From contig MNSZ01000050.1 in assembly GCA_001916715.1 (NCBI GenBank), forward strand, positions 22,941 through 74,448: a stretch of DNA of 51,508 bases, read 5' to 3'. A program made the translations under genes and the position numbers. The notes beneath the pieces are model-generated. The model made no database searches, was not told the DNA's origin, and saw only the letters and a list, made by a program, of their open reading frames with translations. Origin of the DNA: Firmicutes bacterium CAG:24053_14. Lineage in GTDB: Bacteria > Bacillota > Clostridia > Oscillospirales > Oscillospiraceae. Positions 14,816 to 23,565 of this stretch are shown here, in pieces (within the stretch, counting starts at the first letter, position 1; every line of letters starts with the position of its first letter).

Positions 14816-15901
14816 ATGGCAAAAACTCTTATGAAGGGTAGCGAAGCTATTGCAGAGGCAGCCATCAGAGCTGGCGCTCGTTATTTCTTCGGCTATCCCA
14901 TCACCCCGCAGACTGAGATTCCTGAATACATGTCCGCTCGTATGTTTGATCCCGACGTAAACGGCTGCTTCCTGCAGGCAGAGTCCGAAGTCGCGGCGAT
15001 CAACATGATCTACGGCGCAGCCGGCACCGGCGCCCGTGCGATCACTTCCTCCTCCAGCCCCGGTATATCCCTGAAGCAGGAAGGCATTTCCTACTGCGCA
15101 GGCGCAATGCTTCCCTGCGTTATCCTGAACGTAATGCGCGGCGGCCCCGGCCTCGGCAACATTCAGGCTTCCCAGGGCGACTACTTCCAGGCCGTCAAGG
15201 GCGGCGGCAACGGTGACTACCACCTGCTGACCTACGCACCCTCCTCCGTACAGGAAGCAGTTGACATCATGATGTTCGCTTACGACAAGGCAGAGCAGTA
15301 CCGTATCCCCGTACTGTTCATCGCAGACGGCATCATCGCTCAGATGATGGAGCCTGTTGAGATGCCCGAGATGGTCGAGTTCAAGATCGATCCCGAGAAG
15401 AAGCCTTGGGCCTGCACCGGCTGGAAGCCCGGCGACGATCCCGAGAAGCGCGGCGTCATCAACTCCATCTACATAGACACCGAGTCCCTTTCCGAGCACA
15501 ACGCAGTCCTGCAGGCAATGTACGCTGAGGTCGCCAAGAACGAGAAGATGTGGGAAAACTACAACTGCGAAGGCGCAGAGTACATTATCACCGCATTCGG
15601 CACTGTTGCTCGTATCGCAAAGTCTGCTATTGATCAGCTCAAGGCCGAAGGCATCAACGTCGGTCTGGTACGTCCCATCACCGTATGGCCGTTCCCGTAC
15701 GAGGCTGTTGCAGAAGCAGCCAATGCTGACGGCGTAAAGGCAGTTCTCGACGTAGAGCTGAACGAAGGCCAGATGATCGAAGACGTTAAGATCGCTGTCA
15801 ACGGCGCAAAGCCCATTGATTTCTTCGGCCATTGCGGCTCCCAGATGCCCACCACCGACGAGATCGTTGCAAAGATCAAGAGCATGAAGGAGGGTAAATA
15901 A
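14816..15901 (+). CDS. vorB: 2-oxoacid:ferredoxin oxidoreductase alpha subunit (VorB-like)
   Basis: A 361-residue subunit of a thiamine-pyrophosphate enzyme that oxidatively decarboxylates a 2-oxoacid to acyl-CoA, reducing ferredoxin. The family signature GYPITPQTEIPEY lies near residue 27-39, EAEV-type catalytic residues appear in LQAESEVAAINMIYGAAGTG, and ITSSSSPGISLKQEG follows. The C-terminal domain has VGLVRPITVWPFP and VELNEGQMIEDV. Length and domain order match VorB/KorA of split four-subunit enzymes. Branched-chain 2-oxoacids (VOR) or 2-oxoglutarate (KOR) are both possible; sequence alone does not separate them here. AAGGAGG precedes the ATG; the beta gene begins directly after its stop. 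Confidence 0.9.
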   Translation: MAKTLMKGSEAIAEAAIRAGARYFFGYPITPQTEIPEYMSARMFDPDVNGCFLQAESEVAAINMIYGAAGTGARAITSSSSPGISLKQEGISYCAGAMLPCVILNVMRGGPGLGNIQASQGDYFQAVKGGGNGDYHLLTYAPSSVQEAVDIMMFAYDKAEQYRIPVLFIADGIIAQMMEPVEMPEMVEFKIDPEKKPWACTGWKPGDDPEKRGVINSIYIDTESLSEHNAVLQAMYAEVAKNEKMWENYNCEGAEYIITAFGTVARIAKSAIDQLKAEGINVGLVRPITVWPFPYEAVAEAANADGVKAVLDVELNEGQMIEDVKIAVNGAKPIDFFGHCGSQMPTTDEIVAKIKSMKEGK

Positions 15902-16663
15902 ATGTCCGTAGTATTTGAGAGAACTAAACTCCTTACCGATAAGACTTTCCATTACTGCCCCGGCTGCAACCACGGCATTATCCACCGCCTGGTAGCAGAG
16001 TCCATTGAGGAGCTCGAAAAGGAAGGCGTTATCGAAGAAGGTAAGGTCATCGGCGTAGCACCTGTCGGCTGCTCCGTATTTGCATATGATTACTTTAACT
16101 GCGATATGTACGAAGCCGCACACGGCCGCGCACCCGCAGTTGCAACCGGCGCAAAGCGCGTTGTCGGCAAGGATACCCTCGTATTCACCTACCAGGGCGA
16201 CGGCGACCTCGCTTCCATCGGTACTGCTGAGATCGTCCACGCTGCACACCGCGGCGAGCACATCTGCACCATTTTCGTCAACAATGCCATTTACGGCATG
16301 ACCGGCGGCCAGATGGCTCCTACCACCCTCGTTGGCCAGAAGACCACCACTTCCCCCAAAGGTCGTGACGAGGCATGGTGCGGCGCACCTATCCGCGTTG
16401 CAGAGATGCTCTCGACCATCCCCGGCGCTTACTACATCGAGCGCTGCGCTGTCAACAACAACGCAAACATCATGAAGACCAAGAAGGCCATCAAAAAGGC
16501 ATTCACCTATCAGATGCAGGGCAAGGGCTTCTGCCTGATAGAGGTTCTTTCCACCTGCCCCACCAACTGGGGTCTCAGCCCGATCGAGGCTATGAAGTGG
16601 CTCGAAGAGAATATGATTCCTTACTATCCTCTCGGTGTTAAGAAAGACAAGGAGGCCGAATAA
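15902..16663 (+). CDS. 2-oxoacid:ferredoxin oxidoreductase beta subunit (TPP-binding)
   Basis: A 253-residue thiamine-pyrophosphate-binding subunit. FHYCPGCNHGIIHRL at residues about 18-32 is typical of the family, and the TPP/Mg site is seen as GDGDLASIGTAEIVHAAHRG followed by VNNAIYGMTGGQMAPTT. Cys residues in CPGC and later TCPTNWG may serve the internal cluster or active site as in relatives. It begins at the first base after the alpha-subunit stop codon, with GGAGGG in the end of that gene, indicating coupled translation. It works with the alpha, gamma and ferredoxin subunits encoded on either side. Confidence 0.92.
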   Translation: MSVVFERTKLLTDKTFHYCPGCNHGIIHRLVAESIEELEKEGVIEEGKVIGVAPVGCSVFAYDYFNCDMYEAAHGRAPAVATGAKRVVGKDTLVFTYQGDGDLASIGTAEIVHAAHRGEHICTIFVNNAIYGMTGGQMAPTTLVGQKTTTSPKGRDEAWCGAPIRVAEMLSTIPGAYYIERCAVNNNANIMKTKKAIKKAFTYQMQGKGFCLIEVLSTCPTNWGLSPIEAMKWLEENMIPYYPLGVKKDKEAE

Positions 16664-16664
16664 T

Positions 16665-17207
16665 ATGAAAAAAGAGTTTATATTCGCCGGTTTCGGCGGT
16701 CAGGGCATGCTCCTGATCGGTAAGTTCCTTGCAATGGCTTGCATGCTCGACGGCAAGCATGTCTCCTGGCTGCCTTCCTACGGCCCTGAGATGCGCGGTG
16801 GTACCGCAAACTGCTCGGTTATCGTTTCCGATGATCCCGTTGCTTCTCCTCTGGTTGACATGGCAGACGTCGTTGTCGCCATGAACCGTCCTTCTCTGGA
16901 CAAGTTCGAGGCTCACGTTAAGCCCGGCGGCGTTCTGGTTATCAACAGCTCTCTGATCGACCGCAAGGCAGAGCGCACCGACATCAAGGTCGTCTACTGC
17001 GACGCAAACCGCATTGCTGAAAGCGTTGGCAACCCCAAGGGTGCAAACGTTGCTATCCTCGGCGCACTGCTTCAGAAGGCTCCCGTCGTTGACGACGAGA
17101 AGATGAGCGAAGCAATCCGCATCGAGCTCGGCGAGCGCAAGGCAAAGTTCCTGCCCGGCAACATGAAGGCTCTTCAGGCCGGCAAGGAAGACGCTGCAAA
17201 GCAGTGA
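16665..17207 (+). CDS. 2-oxoacid:ferredoxin oxidoreductase gamma subunit
   Basis: A 180-residue gamma domain protein: FIFAGFGGQGMLLIGKFLA at the N-terminus, PSYGPEMRGGTANCSVIVSD near residue 39-58, and DVVVAMNRPSLDKF. These are the family's conserved blocks; the gamma domain helps bind CoA and closes the active site. ATG at 16665 lies one base after the beta-subunit stop, with AAGGAGG nine bases upstream; a start 10 codons earlier inside the beta gene is less likely. It is the last gene of the operon, ending ahead of a strong terminator. Confidence 0.9.
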   Translation: MKKEFIFAGFGGQGMLLIGKFLAMACMLDGKHVSWLPSYGPEMRGGTANCSVIVSDDPVASPLVDMADVVVAMNRPSLDKFEAHVKPGGVLVINSSLIDRKAERTDIKVVYCDANRIAESVGNPKGANVAILGALLQKAPVVDDEKMSEAIRIELGERKAKFLPGNMKALQAGKEDAAKQ

Positions 17208-17223
17208 TCCAAGCTTAGTATCC

Positions 17224-17260
17224 AAAACAGGTACGATCGAAAGACCGTACCTGTTTTTTC
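17224..17260 (+). terminator. Terminator of the 2-oxoacid oxidoreductase operon
   Basis: AAAACAGGTACG / CGTACCTGTTTT inverted repeat with a ten-base loop and a TTTTTT tail. Confidence 0.88.
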
Positions 17261-17386
17261 TTTGCCGAAATTATTTTCGCGCATTTCCCATGCGCAAATA
17301 ACATTTCTCAACAGCACCGAGTGACACACTTCGGAGAATTACATAAGTATAATTATTATTACTTTATGTAAACTGCGGAGGAAAAA

Positions 17387-19720
17387 ATGGACATGAAAGG
17401 ATCAATCGCGGCTATCAAGGACGCGATAACGAAAAGCACGGCCGAGCGCACCTCGCCGGAGGTGATAAGCGCGGCATACGCCGTTGTGTATCTTATCGGA
17501 GGCGTACTGCTTGCGTCGGCGCGCCTTCTCGGCGCGGCCGGGCCGTTCGGCATGGCGGCGGTGGCGGCGTCGGGTGCAGGGCTGAACGGCGTTGCAGCCC
17601 TCATCGGCGCAGCGATCGGCTACATAATCAGCTGCGGCCTTGCAGGCAGCATACGCTATCTTGCCGCCATCGTACTTGTTTACACGATAAGCTTTGCGTT
17701 TCAGGACACAAAGCTTGCGTCAAAAAGTGTGTTCGCGCCTGCAACGGCGGCCGTTTCCGCGCTGTCAACCGGCATACTTTCAAGCTTTACCTCGGTGTTC
17801 ACTCAGGCGCCGGCGGCTGCTGTCGTGCTCATCGAAACCGTGTTTTCGTTCGGCGGCTGCTGGTTCTTCCGTGAGGCGATGAGCGGCAGGGAGCGCACGA
17901 CCGAGTCCGAGGAGCTGCGCTATGCCGGAAGCGTGCTTATAACCGCTGCGGTTTTGCTCATGGCTGTGTCGCAGATCGAGATATTCGGTGCAATATCACT
18001 TGGGAGGCTTGTCGCGGTCCTTATCGTCATGACCTGCACTCTGCGCTGCGGCATAATGACGGGCTGCACAATCGGAACGGCGTTCGGCATAGCTATGGAT
18101 CTCACGGCCGGCGGAATGCCGTTTTACACAATGGCCTATGCCTTTGCCGGGCTGCTGTCGGGCATGTTCAACCGCCACGGCAGACTGCTGTTTTTACTAT
18201 CGTTTATCATTGCCAATGCCGCCGCGGTCGCATGTGCGTGGGCGTTCAGGCAGGAGACAGGCGCGCTGTTCGAGGTGTTCGCGGCATCTGTCATATTCCT
18301 TCTGCTGCCCTCTGGATTTTTAAGCCGGGCAGGCTCCATGGTGCAGCCGGTCATAGGAGGCAGCGGGGAATCGGGCTTGCGCCGATACGTTGCGCGCAAG
18401 GTGATGAGCCTGAGCGACGCTTACGGCAGCCTTTACGATATCGTCCGACGCAATGTTGAGGAGCAGTATAACGACGCAGACCCTGCAAAGGTGTTCGACC
18501 GCGCGGCAGACAGCGTGTGCCTTAAATGTAAGGAGAAAAACCGCTGCTGGAACCGGGATTACATCGACACCCTGTCAGCCCTCAATGACGCAACTCCGAA
18601 GATGCTCGAACGCGGCACGCTGGAGATAGGCGATATTCCGCGCCGCTTCACGGAAAAGTGCAAAACGCCGGAAGCCTTTGTAACGGCGGTCAACGCGGAG
18701 CTGCGTGCGGCCGCATATCGCCGCCAGTTTGCCGAAACTCTGCGCGAGAGCCGCAATACCGCGTGGGGGCAGTATTCGGACATGGCGGAGATCCTCGGCT
18801 CGGTGTCAAAGGAGCTTGCCGGAACAAACGGCGCAGACCACCTTGCCGAGAGACGGCTCATCCGCTATCTGCTGTCGCTGGATATTGATGCGGACGCGGC
18901 GGTATACCGAGATGCGCGCGGCAGGCTGCGCGCCGTTATCGAAAGCGGAGCACTCGCGCGCCTCACAAAGCAGGACGATTACCTCGAACGCCTGTCGGGT
19001 GTGCTCGGCGTTCGTCTGTGCAGGCTCAAAAGTCAAAACGACAGCGAGGCAAAGCTCGTGCTCATGGAAGCCGAGCCGCTTGCCGTGTCGGTCGGCATTG
19101 CGGCGCTCAAGAAAAAAGGCGAGAAGGTCAGCGGCGACAGGGGAACCTATTTCAAGACCGACGCAGGGGTTTTGTGCGTTATTCTCTCCGACGGAATGGG
19201 CTGCGGAGAGGCCGCGGCAAGTGAAAGCCGCCGAGTGATAGAGATACTCGAAAGCTTCCTGCGTGCAGGCGTTGACCCTGCCGTAGCTATGAAAACGCTC
19301 AACTCGGTCATGCTGCTCAAATGCGGCGATAACTGGGGCTTTGCAACTGTTGATCTGATGTGTGTAGACCTTTTCTCCGGCGAAACATGCTTTTATAAAT
19401 ACGGTGCTGCGCCAAGCTACGTCAGTGCAAGCCGCGGCATACGCAGGATAAAGTGCGAAAGCTTCGCTCCGGGCCTAAGCGGAACGGCCGGCGCCGAGCC
19501 GGATATCGTGCGCATGCGGCTCAAGCCCGGAAACACTGCCATAATAGCCTCGGACGGCGTCGTCGGAGATGACGACGATGCATGGCTGCGCGATATACTG
19601 ACCTCCTGCGGCGACGATATGAAGCAGCTTGCGCGCGATGCGCTCAAGGCAGCTGAGCACAGCAGCACATATTCCGACGACATGACAGTCCTTGCCGTGC
19701 GCGTCGAAGAGCGCGCTTAG
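17387..19720 (+). CDS. spoIIE: Stage II sporulation protein E (SpoIIE phosphatase)
   Basis: A 777-residue membrane phosphatase that in spore formers dephosphorylates SpoIIAA to activate sigma-F in the forespore. The first 320 residues contain about ten membrane helices (for example VVYLIGGVLLASARLLGA, ITAAVLLMAVSQIEIFG). A middle cytoplasmic region follows, with Cys residues in CLKCKEKNRCWNRDYI, also found in the family. The C-terminal PP2C domain has metal-binding Asp602 in LSDGMGCGEAA, then GDNWGFATVDLM, ASDGVVGDDDD and SDDMTVLAVRV. GCGGAGG precedes the ATG. A small membrane-protein gene follows after 11 bases. Its presence is direct support for a sporulating Clostridia host. Confidence 0.93.
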   Translation: MDMKGSIAAIKDAITKSTAERTSPEVISAAYAVVYLIGGVLLASARLLGAAGPFGMAAVAASGAGLNGVAALIGAAIGYIISCGLAGSIRYLAAIVLVYTISFAFQDTKLASKSVFAPATAAVSALSTGILSSFTSVFTQAPAAAVVLIETVFSFGGCWFFREAMSGRERTTESEELRYAGSVLITAAVLLMAVSQIEIFGAISLGRLVAVLIVMTCTLRCGIMTGCTIGTAFGIAMDLTAGGMPFYTMAYAFAGLLSGMFNRHGRLLFLLSFIIANAAAVACAWAFRQETGALFEVFAASVIFLLLPSGFLSRAGSMVQPVIGGSGESGLRRYVARKVMSLSDAYGSLYDIVRRNVEEQYNDADPAKVFDRAADSVCLKCKEKNRCWNRDYIDTLSALNDATPKMLERGTLEIGDIPRRFTEKCKTPEAFVTAVNAELRAAAYRRQFAETLRESRNTAWGQYSDMAEILGSVSKELAGTNGADHLAERRLIRYLLSLDIDADAAVYRDARGRLRAVIESGALARLTKQDDYLERLSGVLGVRLCRLKSQNDSEAKLVLMEAEPLAVSVGIAALKKKGEKVSGDRGTYFKTDAGVLCVILSDGMGCGEAAASESRRVIEILESFLRAGVDPAVAMKTLNSVMLLKCGDNWGFATVDLMCVDLFSGETCFYKYGAAPSYVSASRGIRRIKCESFAPGLSGTAGAEPDIVRMRLKPGNTAIIASDGVVGDDDDAWLRDILTSCGDDMKQLARDALKAAEHSSTYSDDMTVLAVRVEERA

Positions 19721-19731
19721 GGTATAAAATA

Positions 19732-20052
19732 ATGCTCAGACGGTTAAACTACAAACAGAAAACCGACAACAGGGAGGCGACAGAGGTGGTAAAGGGAGTC
19801 GCAAAGCGCGTGATCGTCGTAAAATCGCCGGATCCGAAGGTGTTCGAGGAGGCAATATTCATCGTCCGCGAGGACTATATGAAAACCGCCGGAGTGACGC
19901 GCTCGCAGCTCCTGAGCGAGGCGCGCAGGGCAGCCGGTAGCTACACCGGATCGATGCAGCGCAGTGAAAAAATGCCGACAGCGCTTGTCGCGGCACTGTC
20001 AACGCTCATCGGCAGCGGTGCGGCGGCAGCAATAATGTATTTCATAATGTAA
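19732..20052 (+). CDS. Small tail-anchored protein following spoIIE
   Basis: A 106-residue protein of unknown function. The core GVAKRVIVVKSPDPKVFEEA and FIVREDYMKT is charged and probably folded in the cytoplasm, and the C-terminus ALVAALSTLIGSGAAAAIMY is a single membrane helix ending after FIM. I recall similar proteins beside sporulation genes of Clostridia but cannot name a family. It begins 11 bases after the spoIIE stop and has no strong ribosome binding site, so it is probably translated from the spoIIE transcript. A downstream in-frame start is possible, as the first 15 residues are unconstrained in appearance. Confidence 0.65.
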   Translation: MLRRLNYKQKTDNREATEVVKGVAKRVIVVKSPDPKVFEEAIFIVREDYMKTAGVTRSQLLSEARRAAGSYTGSMQRSEKMPTALVAALSTLIGSGAAAAIMYFIM

Positions 20053-20077
20053 AGTGATTCCCACAGCATATTACTGA

Positions 20078-20189
20078 AATTCCACAGCATATTATTGCTG
20101 CGGAATTACAGTCTGTCGAAAAAGTCCAGCAACGGCTGGGCTTTTTCGACACGCTGGAACTGTCCGGAAATTTTTCCGGACAGTTTTTT
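20078..20189. terminator. Three tandem hairpins between convergent genes
   Basis: Hairpin 1 (20078-20107) pairs AATTCC-CAGCA with TGCTG-GGAATT. Hairpin 2 (20115-20150) pairs GTCGAAAAAGTCCAGC with GCTGGGCTTTTTCGAC. Hairpin 3 (20158-20185) pairs AACTGTCCGGAAA with TTTCCGGACAGTT and is followed by TTTT, a good rightward terminator. A direct repeat CCACAGCATATTA (20061-20073, 20082-20094) overlaps hairpin 1. Confidence 0.8.
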
Positions 20190-20221
20190 GCTGCACAGCG
20201 AACCGCAGCGATTATTTATGT

Positions 20222-20770
20222 TTATACTCCGTATGAGACGACTTCAAGAAGCTCGCCCGTGTACGCATCGACGACCATGACCGAATCTGCAAGGAGCGAA
20301 CCTGCTCCGCCCTGTGAATCGAGCCGGACGTCGCGGAACGTGACTACCCATGACGGAACATCCTGCATCGTTCTGCCGGTCTCGGGAACGGAGACCAGCT
20401 CGGAGTCCGTAAAACCTGCCAGAACGGCGTTCACGGAGCTTGGCACAGATGATGTCATGTTTTCAAGATGCTTTGCGGCCGTTTCGATAGCCGTATCACG
20501 GGCTATCATCTGCGCATCGGCTGCTTGTATGCCGACGGGTGAAAGCTCGGAAACGGAAAAACCGTAGGCATCGGTGCTTGCGCGGCTTGAAGCTTCGATA
20601 GCTTCGGTGAGAGGCACGGACTCATCGTTGACCGAAACGACATCCTTGACCTGCTCTTTGCCGGAGATTGCTGCTTCATTTGCCGTATCCGACAGCGCAT
20701 ATGCAACGGATGCAGATAATAAAAGTACCGCAGCTAAAACTCCGACGAAAATTTTCGTGTTCTTTTTCAA
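20222..20770 (-). CDS. Secreted/membrane-anchored protein with PepSY-like C-terminus
   Basis: A 182-residue exported protein. The N-terminus MKKNTKIFVGVLAAVLLLSA plus SVAYA is a signal peptide. The mature part is helical with VNDESVPLTEAIEASSRAS, then ends with PSWVVTFRDVRLD and VMVVDAYTGELLEVVSYG, the arrangement of a PepSY-type domain, in which a beta hairpin carries a D-x-x-T-G-E turn. The start is TTG (20768-20770) behind AAGGAGG. Such proteins are often small inhibitors or envelope regulators; no specific function can be assigned. It is monocistronic, divergent from the moaC operon and convergent with the spoIIE operon. Confidence 0.6.
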   Translation of the reverse strand: MKKNTKIFVGVLAAVLLLSASVAYALSDTANEAAISGKEQVKDVVSVNDESVPLTEAIEASSRASTDAYGFSVSELSPVGIQAADAQMIARDTAIETAAKHLENMTSSVPSSVNAVLAGFTDSELVSVPETGRTMQDVPSWVVTFRDVRLDSQGGAGSLLADSVMVVDAYTGELLEVVSYGV

Positions 20771-20880
20771 AGTGCTACCTCCTTAATACATTTTCCCTGT
20801 GTTTTAACTATGAGACGCGCCGAAAGCAAAATTTGAAAAAAGATGCCTGCGAAGCCTGACGGTACGGACTGCCGATATTG

Positions 20881-20909
20881 TTGACATTGCCTTGGCCAAG
20901 CGATAAAAT
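20881..20909 (+). promoter_or_regulatory. Sigma-A promoter of the moaC operon
   Basis: TTGACA, exactly 17 bp, TAAAAT; 30 bases upstream of the moaC start codon. Confidence 0.85.
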
Positions 20910-20939
20910 AAACGAAACGATTACTCAGGAGAGACTGTT

Positions 20940-21416
20940 ATGGCTGATTTTACTCATTTTAACGAAAACGGCAGAGCCAAAATGGTGGACGTGTCCGAAA
21001 AGGCGGACACCGTGCGCACGGCTGTTGCGGCAGGCAGAGTGCTTGTCAATGCCGAGACCTTCGAGCTTATAAAAACCGGCGGCATGAAAAAGGGCGATGT
21101 GCTCAATGTCGCGCAGGTCGGCGGGATCATGGGCGCAAAGCGCACGTCGGACATTATTCCGATGTGCCACCCGATCATGATATCCGGCGTGGATATCGAC
21201 ATATCGCTGTGCGAGGAAAGGCACAGCGTTGAGATAGTTGCAACAACAAAATGCACCGGCGCAACGGGCGTTGAGATGGAAGCGCTCACCGCGGTGAGCG
21301 TTGCGGCGCTTACGGTGTATGACATGTGCAAGGCCGTGCAGCGCGATATTGAGATAACGGATATCCGCCTTCTTAAAAAGACCGGCGGCAAGAGTGGGGT
21401 GTTCGAGCGCAAATGA
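20940..21416 (+). CDS. moaC: Cyclic pyranopterin monophosphate synthase MoaC
   Basis: A 158-residue enzyme of molybdenum cofactor synthesis that converts the MoaA product into cyclic pyranopterin monophosphate. Family blocks are intact: MVDVSEKADTVRTAVAAGRV near the N-terminus, GAKRTSDIIPMCHPIMIS (about 65-82), and TGVEMEALTAVSVAALTVYD (about 108-127) followed by MCKAVQRDIEI and the C-terminal LLKKTGGKSG. CAGGAG precedes the ATG. The last four bases overlap the asparaginase start codon (ATGA). No other moa genes are in the window, so its placement with asparaginase and flavoproteins is not explained by pathway. Confidence 0.95.
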   Translation: MADFTHFNENGRAKMVDVSEKADTVRTAVAAGRVLVNAETFELIKTGGMKKGDVLNVAQVGGIMGAKRTSDIIPMCHPIMISGVDIDISLCEERHSVEIVATTKCTGATGVEMEALTAVSVAALTVYDMCKAVQRDIEITDIRLLKKTGGKSGVFERK

Positions 21417-22417
21417 AAAGAATACTCATGATCGGAACCGGCGGCACGATAGCGTCGCAGATAAGCGGCAACGCGCTTTCGCCGCAGCTGCGGCCCGATG
21501 AGCTTCTGGCGCTCGTTCCTGCCATATCAAAGCTCTGCGAGGTCGAGTGCGTCTCGCTTTTTAATGTGGACAGCACGAGCATGACTCCGGCGCATTGGGT
21601 GCAGATAACAAAGTGCGTGCGCGACAATTATGATAAATACGACGGCTTTGTAATAAGCCACGGAACAGACACCATGGCGTACACGGCTGCGGCACTCAGC
21701 TACATGATCCGCGGCTCTAAAAAGCCCGTTATCCTCACCGGCGCGCAGAAACCTATAAATTTTGAATCCACGGACTCAAAGGTGAACCTGCTCGACGCTT
21801 TCACCTGCGCCTGCTCTGACGATATGTGCGGCGTGAACATTGTTTTTAACGGCCGCGTTATACTCGGCACCCGTGCGCGAAAAACAAGGTCGAAGTCCTA
21901 CGCCGCATTCTCGAGCATAAACTACCCCTATATAGCGACGCTTCAGGATGGGGTGCTCATGCAGTATATAAAACCCGAAGGCCTTGAAAAGCCGCAGTTC
22001 TGCACCGAGCTTAACACCAATGTCGGACTTATAAAAATGATCCCCGGCATTGATTTTGAGCTTTTTGAGTTCCTTGCAGAGCGCAAGGATGCGGTTATTA
22101 TCGAGTCCTTCGGCGTCGGCGGCCTGCCAAGCTACGGCGACGATAAGTTTCTGGATGTGGTAATAAACGCCATCGGCCACGGCAAGGTCATGATCATGAC
22201 CACCCAGGTGCAGAATGAAGGCTCGGATCTTGCGGTGTACAACGTCGGCCACAGACTCAAGGGCTGGCGGAACGTGCTCGAAGCGTATGACATGACGACG
22301 GAATCCGCGCTTGCGAAGATAATGTGCATCCTCGGCTCGACAAAGGACTCCGACGAGATACGCCGCGCGTTTTACGAGCCTGTTGCGCACGATATACTCT
22401 ACCACTGCGGTGAATGA
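21413..22417 (+). CDS. ansA: L-asparaginase, type I
   Basis: A 334-residue cytoplasmic asparaginase that hydrolyses L-asparagine to aspartate and ammonia. The catalytic threonine is in IGTGGTIAS (Thr12), and the second catalytic block is ISHGTDTMAYTAAALSYM (Ser82 to Asp86), followed by VILTGAQKP with the catalytic Lys. No signal peptide is present, which fits the low-affinity cytoplasmic type I. Residues DGVLMQYIKPEG and VGGLPSYGDDKF lie in the C-terminal domain. Its ATG overlaps the moaC stop, and the following flavoprotein begins one base after its stop codon, so the unit is a tight operon. Confidence 0.93.
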   Translation: MKRILMIGTGGTIASQISGNALSPQLRPDELLALVPAISKLCEVECVSLFNVDSTSMTPAHWVQITKCVRDNYDKYDGFVISHGTDTMAYTAAALSYMIRGSKKPVILTGAQKPINFESTDSKVNLLDAFTCACSDDMCGVNIVFNGRVILGTRARKTRSKSYAAFSSINYPYIATLQDGVLMQYIKPEGLEKPQFCTELNTNVGLIKMIPGIDFELFEFLAERKDAVIIESFGVGGLPSYGDDKFLDVVINAIGHGKVMIMTTQVQNEGSDLAVYNVGHRLKGWRNVLEAYDMTTESALAKIMCILGSTKDSDEIRRAFYEPVAHDILYHCGE

Positions 22418-22418
22418 T

Positions 22419-23565
22419 ATGAATACGGTTGTGATCATAGGCGGCGGCGCGTCCGGAATGGCGGCCGCGATAACGGCCTCGAATGATAAGAATAATAATG
22501 TAATACTGCTCGAGCGCCAGCAGCGCGTCGGCAAAAAGCTCCTCAGCACCGGAAACGGCAGATGCAATCTCACAAACACGGGCGCTGTGCCCGAGCACTA
22601 CCACGGCGCGCAGCCGGGCTTTCCCGACGAGGTGCTCTCGCGCTTTACGCCTGAGGACACGCTGCGGTTTTTCGATTCTCTCGGCCTTGCCGTGAGCTGC
22701 GAGTACGGCGGCAGAGTGTATCCGCAGTCAAACTCGGCAAACAGCGTGGTGGATGTTCTGCGCTTTGCGCTCATGCGCGATAACATAACGGTCAAAACCT
22801 CGTGCCCTGCGCGTAAGATAGAAAGACGCGGCGAGGGCTTTTCGGTCCTGACCGATGAGGGGAAAATTAACGCTGATTTCGTCATAGTTTCCTGCGGCGG
22901 AGCTGCCGGCGCGAAGGTCGGCGGAGTGCCCCTCGCTCGTGCAGCTTGTGACCGATCCGAATTATCCGCGCGCGCTCAAGGGCGTGAGGGTAATGGCAAG
23001 GCTGCGCCTTGAAAAGGACGGAGAGATAATTGCCGAAAGCTCCGGCGAGCTGCAATTTACCGAAACCGGACTGTCCGGCCCGGCGGCGTTTGATATCTCT
23101 CGCGCCGCGGCTCAGACCGGCAAAGGAAAGGTGCACATAGACCTGTCGGGGAATGAGGATATAGAGGCTAAGCTGCGCGCGAGGATAAAGGCAAATCCAA
23201 GCTTATGCGCAGACGATGCGCTCACCGGAGTTTTGCACAACCGACTCGGCAGAATGGTGGTTAAATACGCCGGTGTTCCGGGGCAGACTCCGCTCGAGAG
23301 GCTCGAACAGCCGCAGATCGCCGCGATAGCCGCTGCCTGCCGCGATTTTTGCATCGAGCTGCGCGGCGTTGAGGATTTTGACCATGCTCAGGTCACGGCC
23401 GGCGGTATCAAGACAACCGGCGTAAACCCCAAAACGCTTGAGAGCTGGTTCGTTCCGCATCTTTTCATAACGGGCGAGCTTCTGGACGTTGACGCCGACT
23501 GCGGAGGCTATAACCTCCAGTGGGCGTGGGCAAGCGGCGTGACCGCAGGGAGGCTCGGCAAATGA
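22419..23565 (+). pseudogene. HI0933/YhiN-family flavoprotein gene, broken by deletion and frameshift
   Basis: The 5' part encodes an FAD-binding start, VVIIGGGASGMAAAITASND, and STGNGRCNLTNTGAV, clear for the HI0933 (YhiN) family of NAD(P)/FAD-dependent oxidoreductases. It stays in frame to CGGAAGAKVGG (about 22925), where relatives continue with roughly 18-20 residues containing a DGYxL...LGH stretch before PSLVQLV. Those residues are missing and the reading frame shifts by one, so PSLVQLVTDPNYPRALKGVR and the whole C-terminal part (including TETGLSGPAAFDIS and ITGELLDVDADCGGYN) continue in the next frame. The remaining sequence shows no other lesion, so the event is recent or is a sequencing or assembly error. 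Translation of the next gene normally couples to this stop codon. Confidence 0.8.

Noticed and set aside
14690..16261. A 523-codon open frame on the minus strand opposite the 2-oxoacid oxidoreductase genes
   Set aside because: It is fully antisense to genes with clear family motifs, has no ribosome binding site and a Cys/Val/Leu-rich composition typical of shadows of GC-biased third positions.
17263..17269. TGCCGAA as a Spo0A box upstream of spoIIE
   Set aside because: A single seven-base match, overlapping the preceding terminator tail and 118 bases from the start codon, without a partner site; too weak to report as a regulatory element.
20800..20880. A possible molybdenum-cofactor riboswitch upstream of moaC
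   Set aside because: A CCGAAAG-like segment is present but the conserved pairing pattern is not, and the region lies upstream of the TTGACA/TAAAAT promoter, so it would not be in the moaC transcript.
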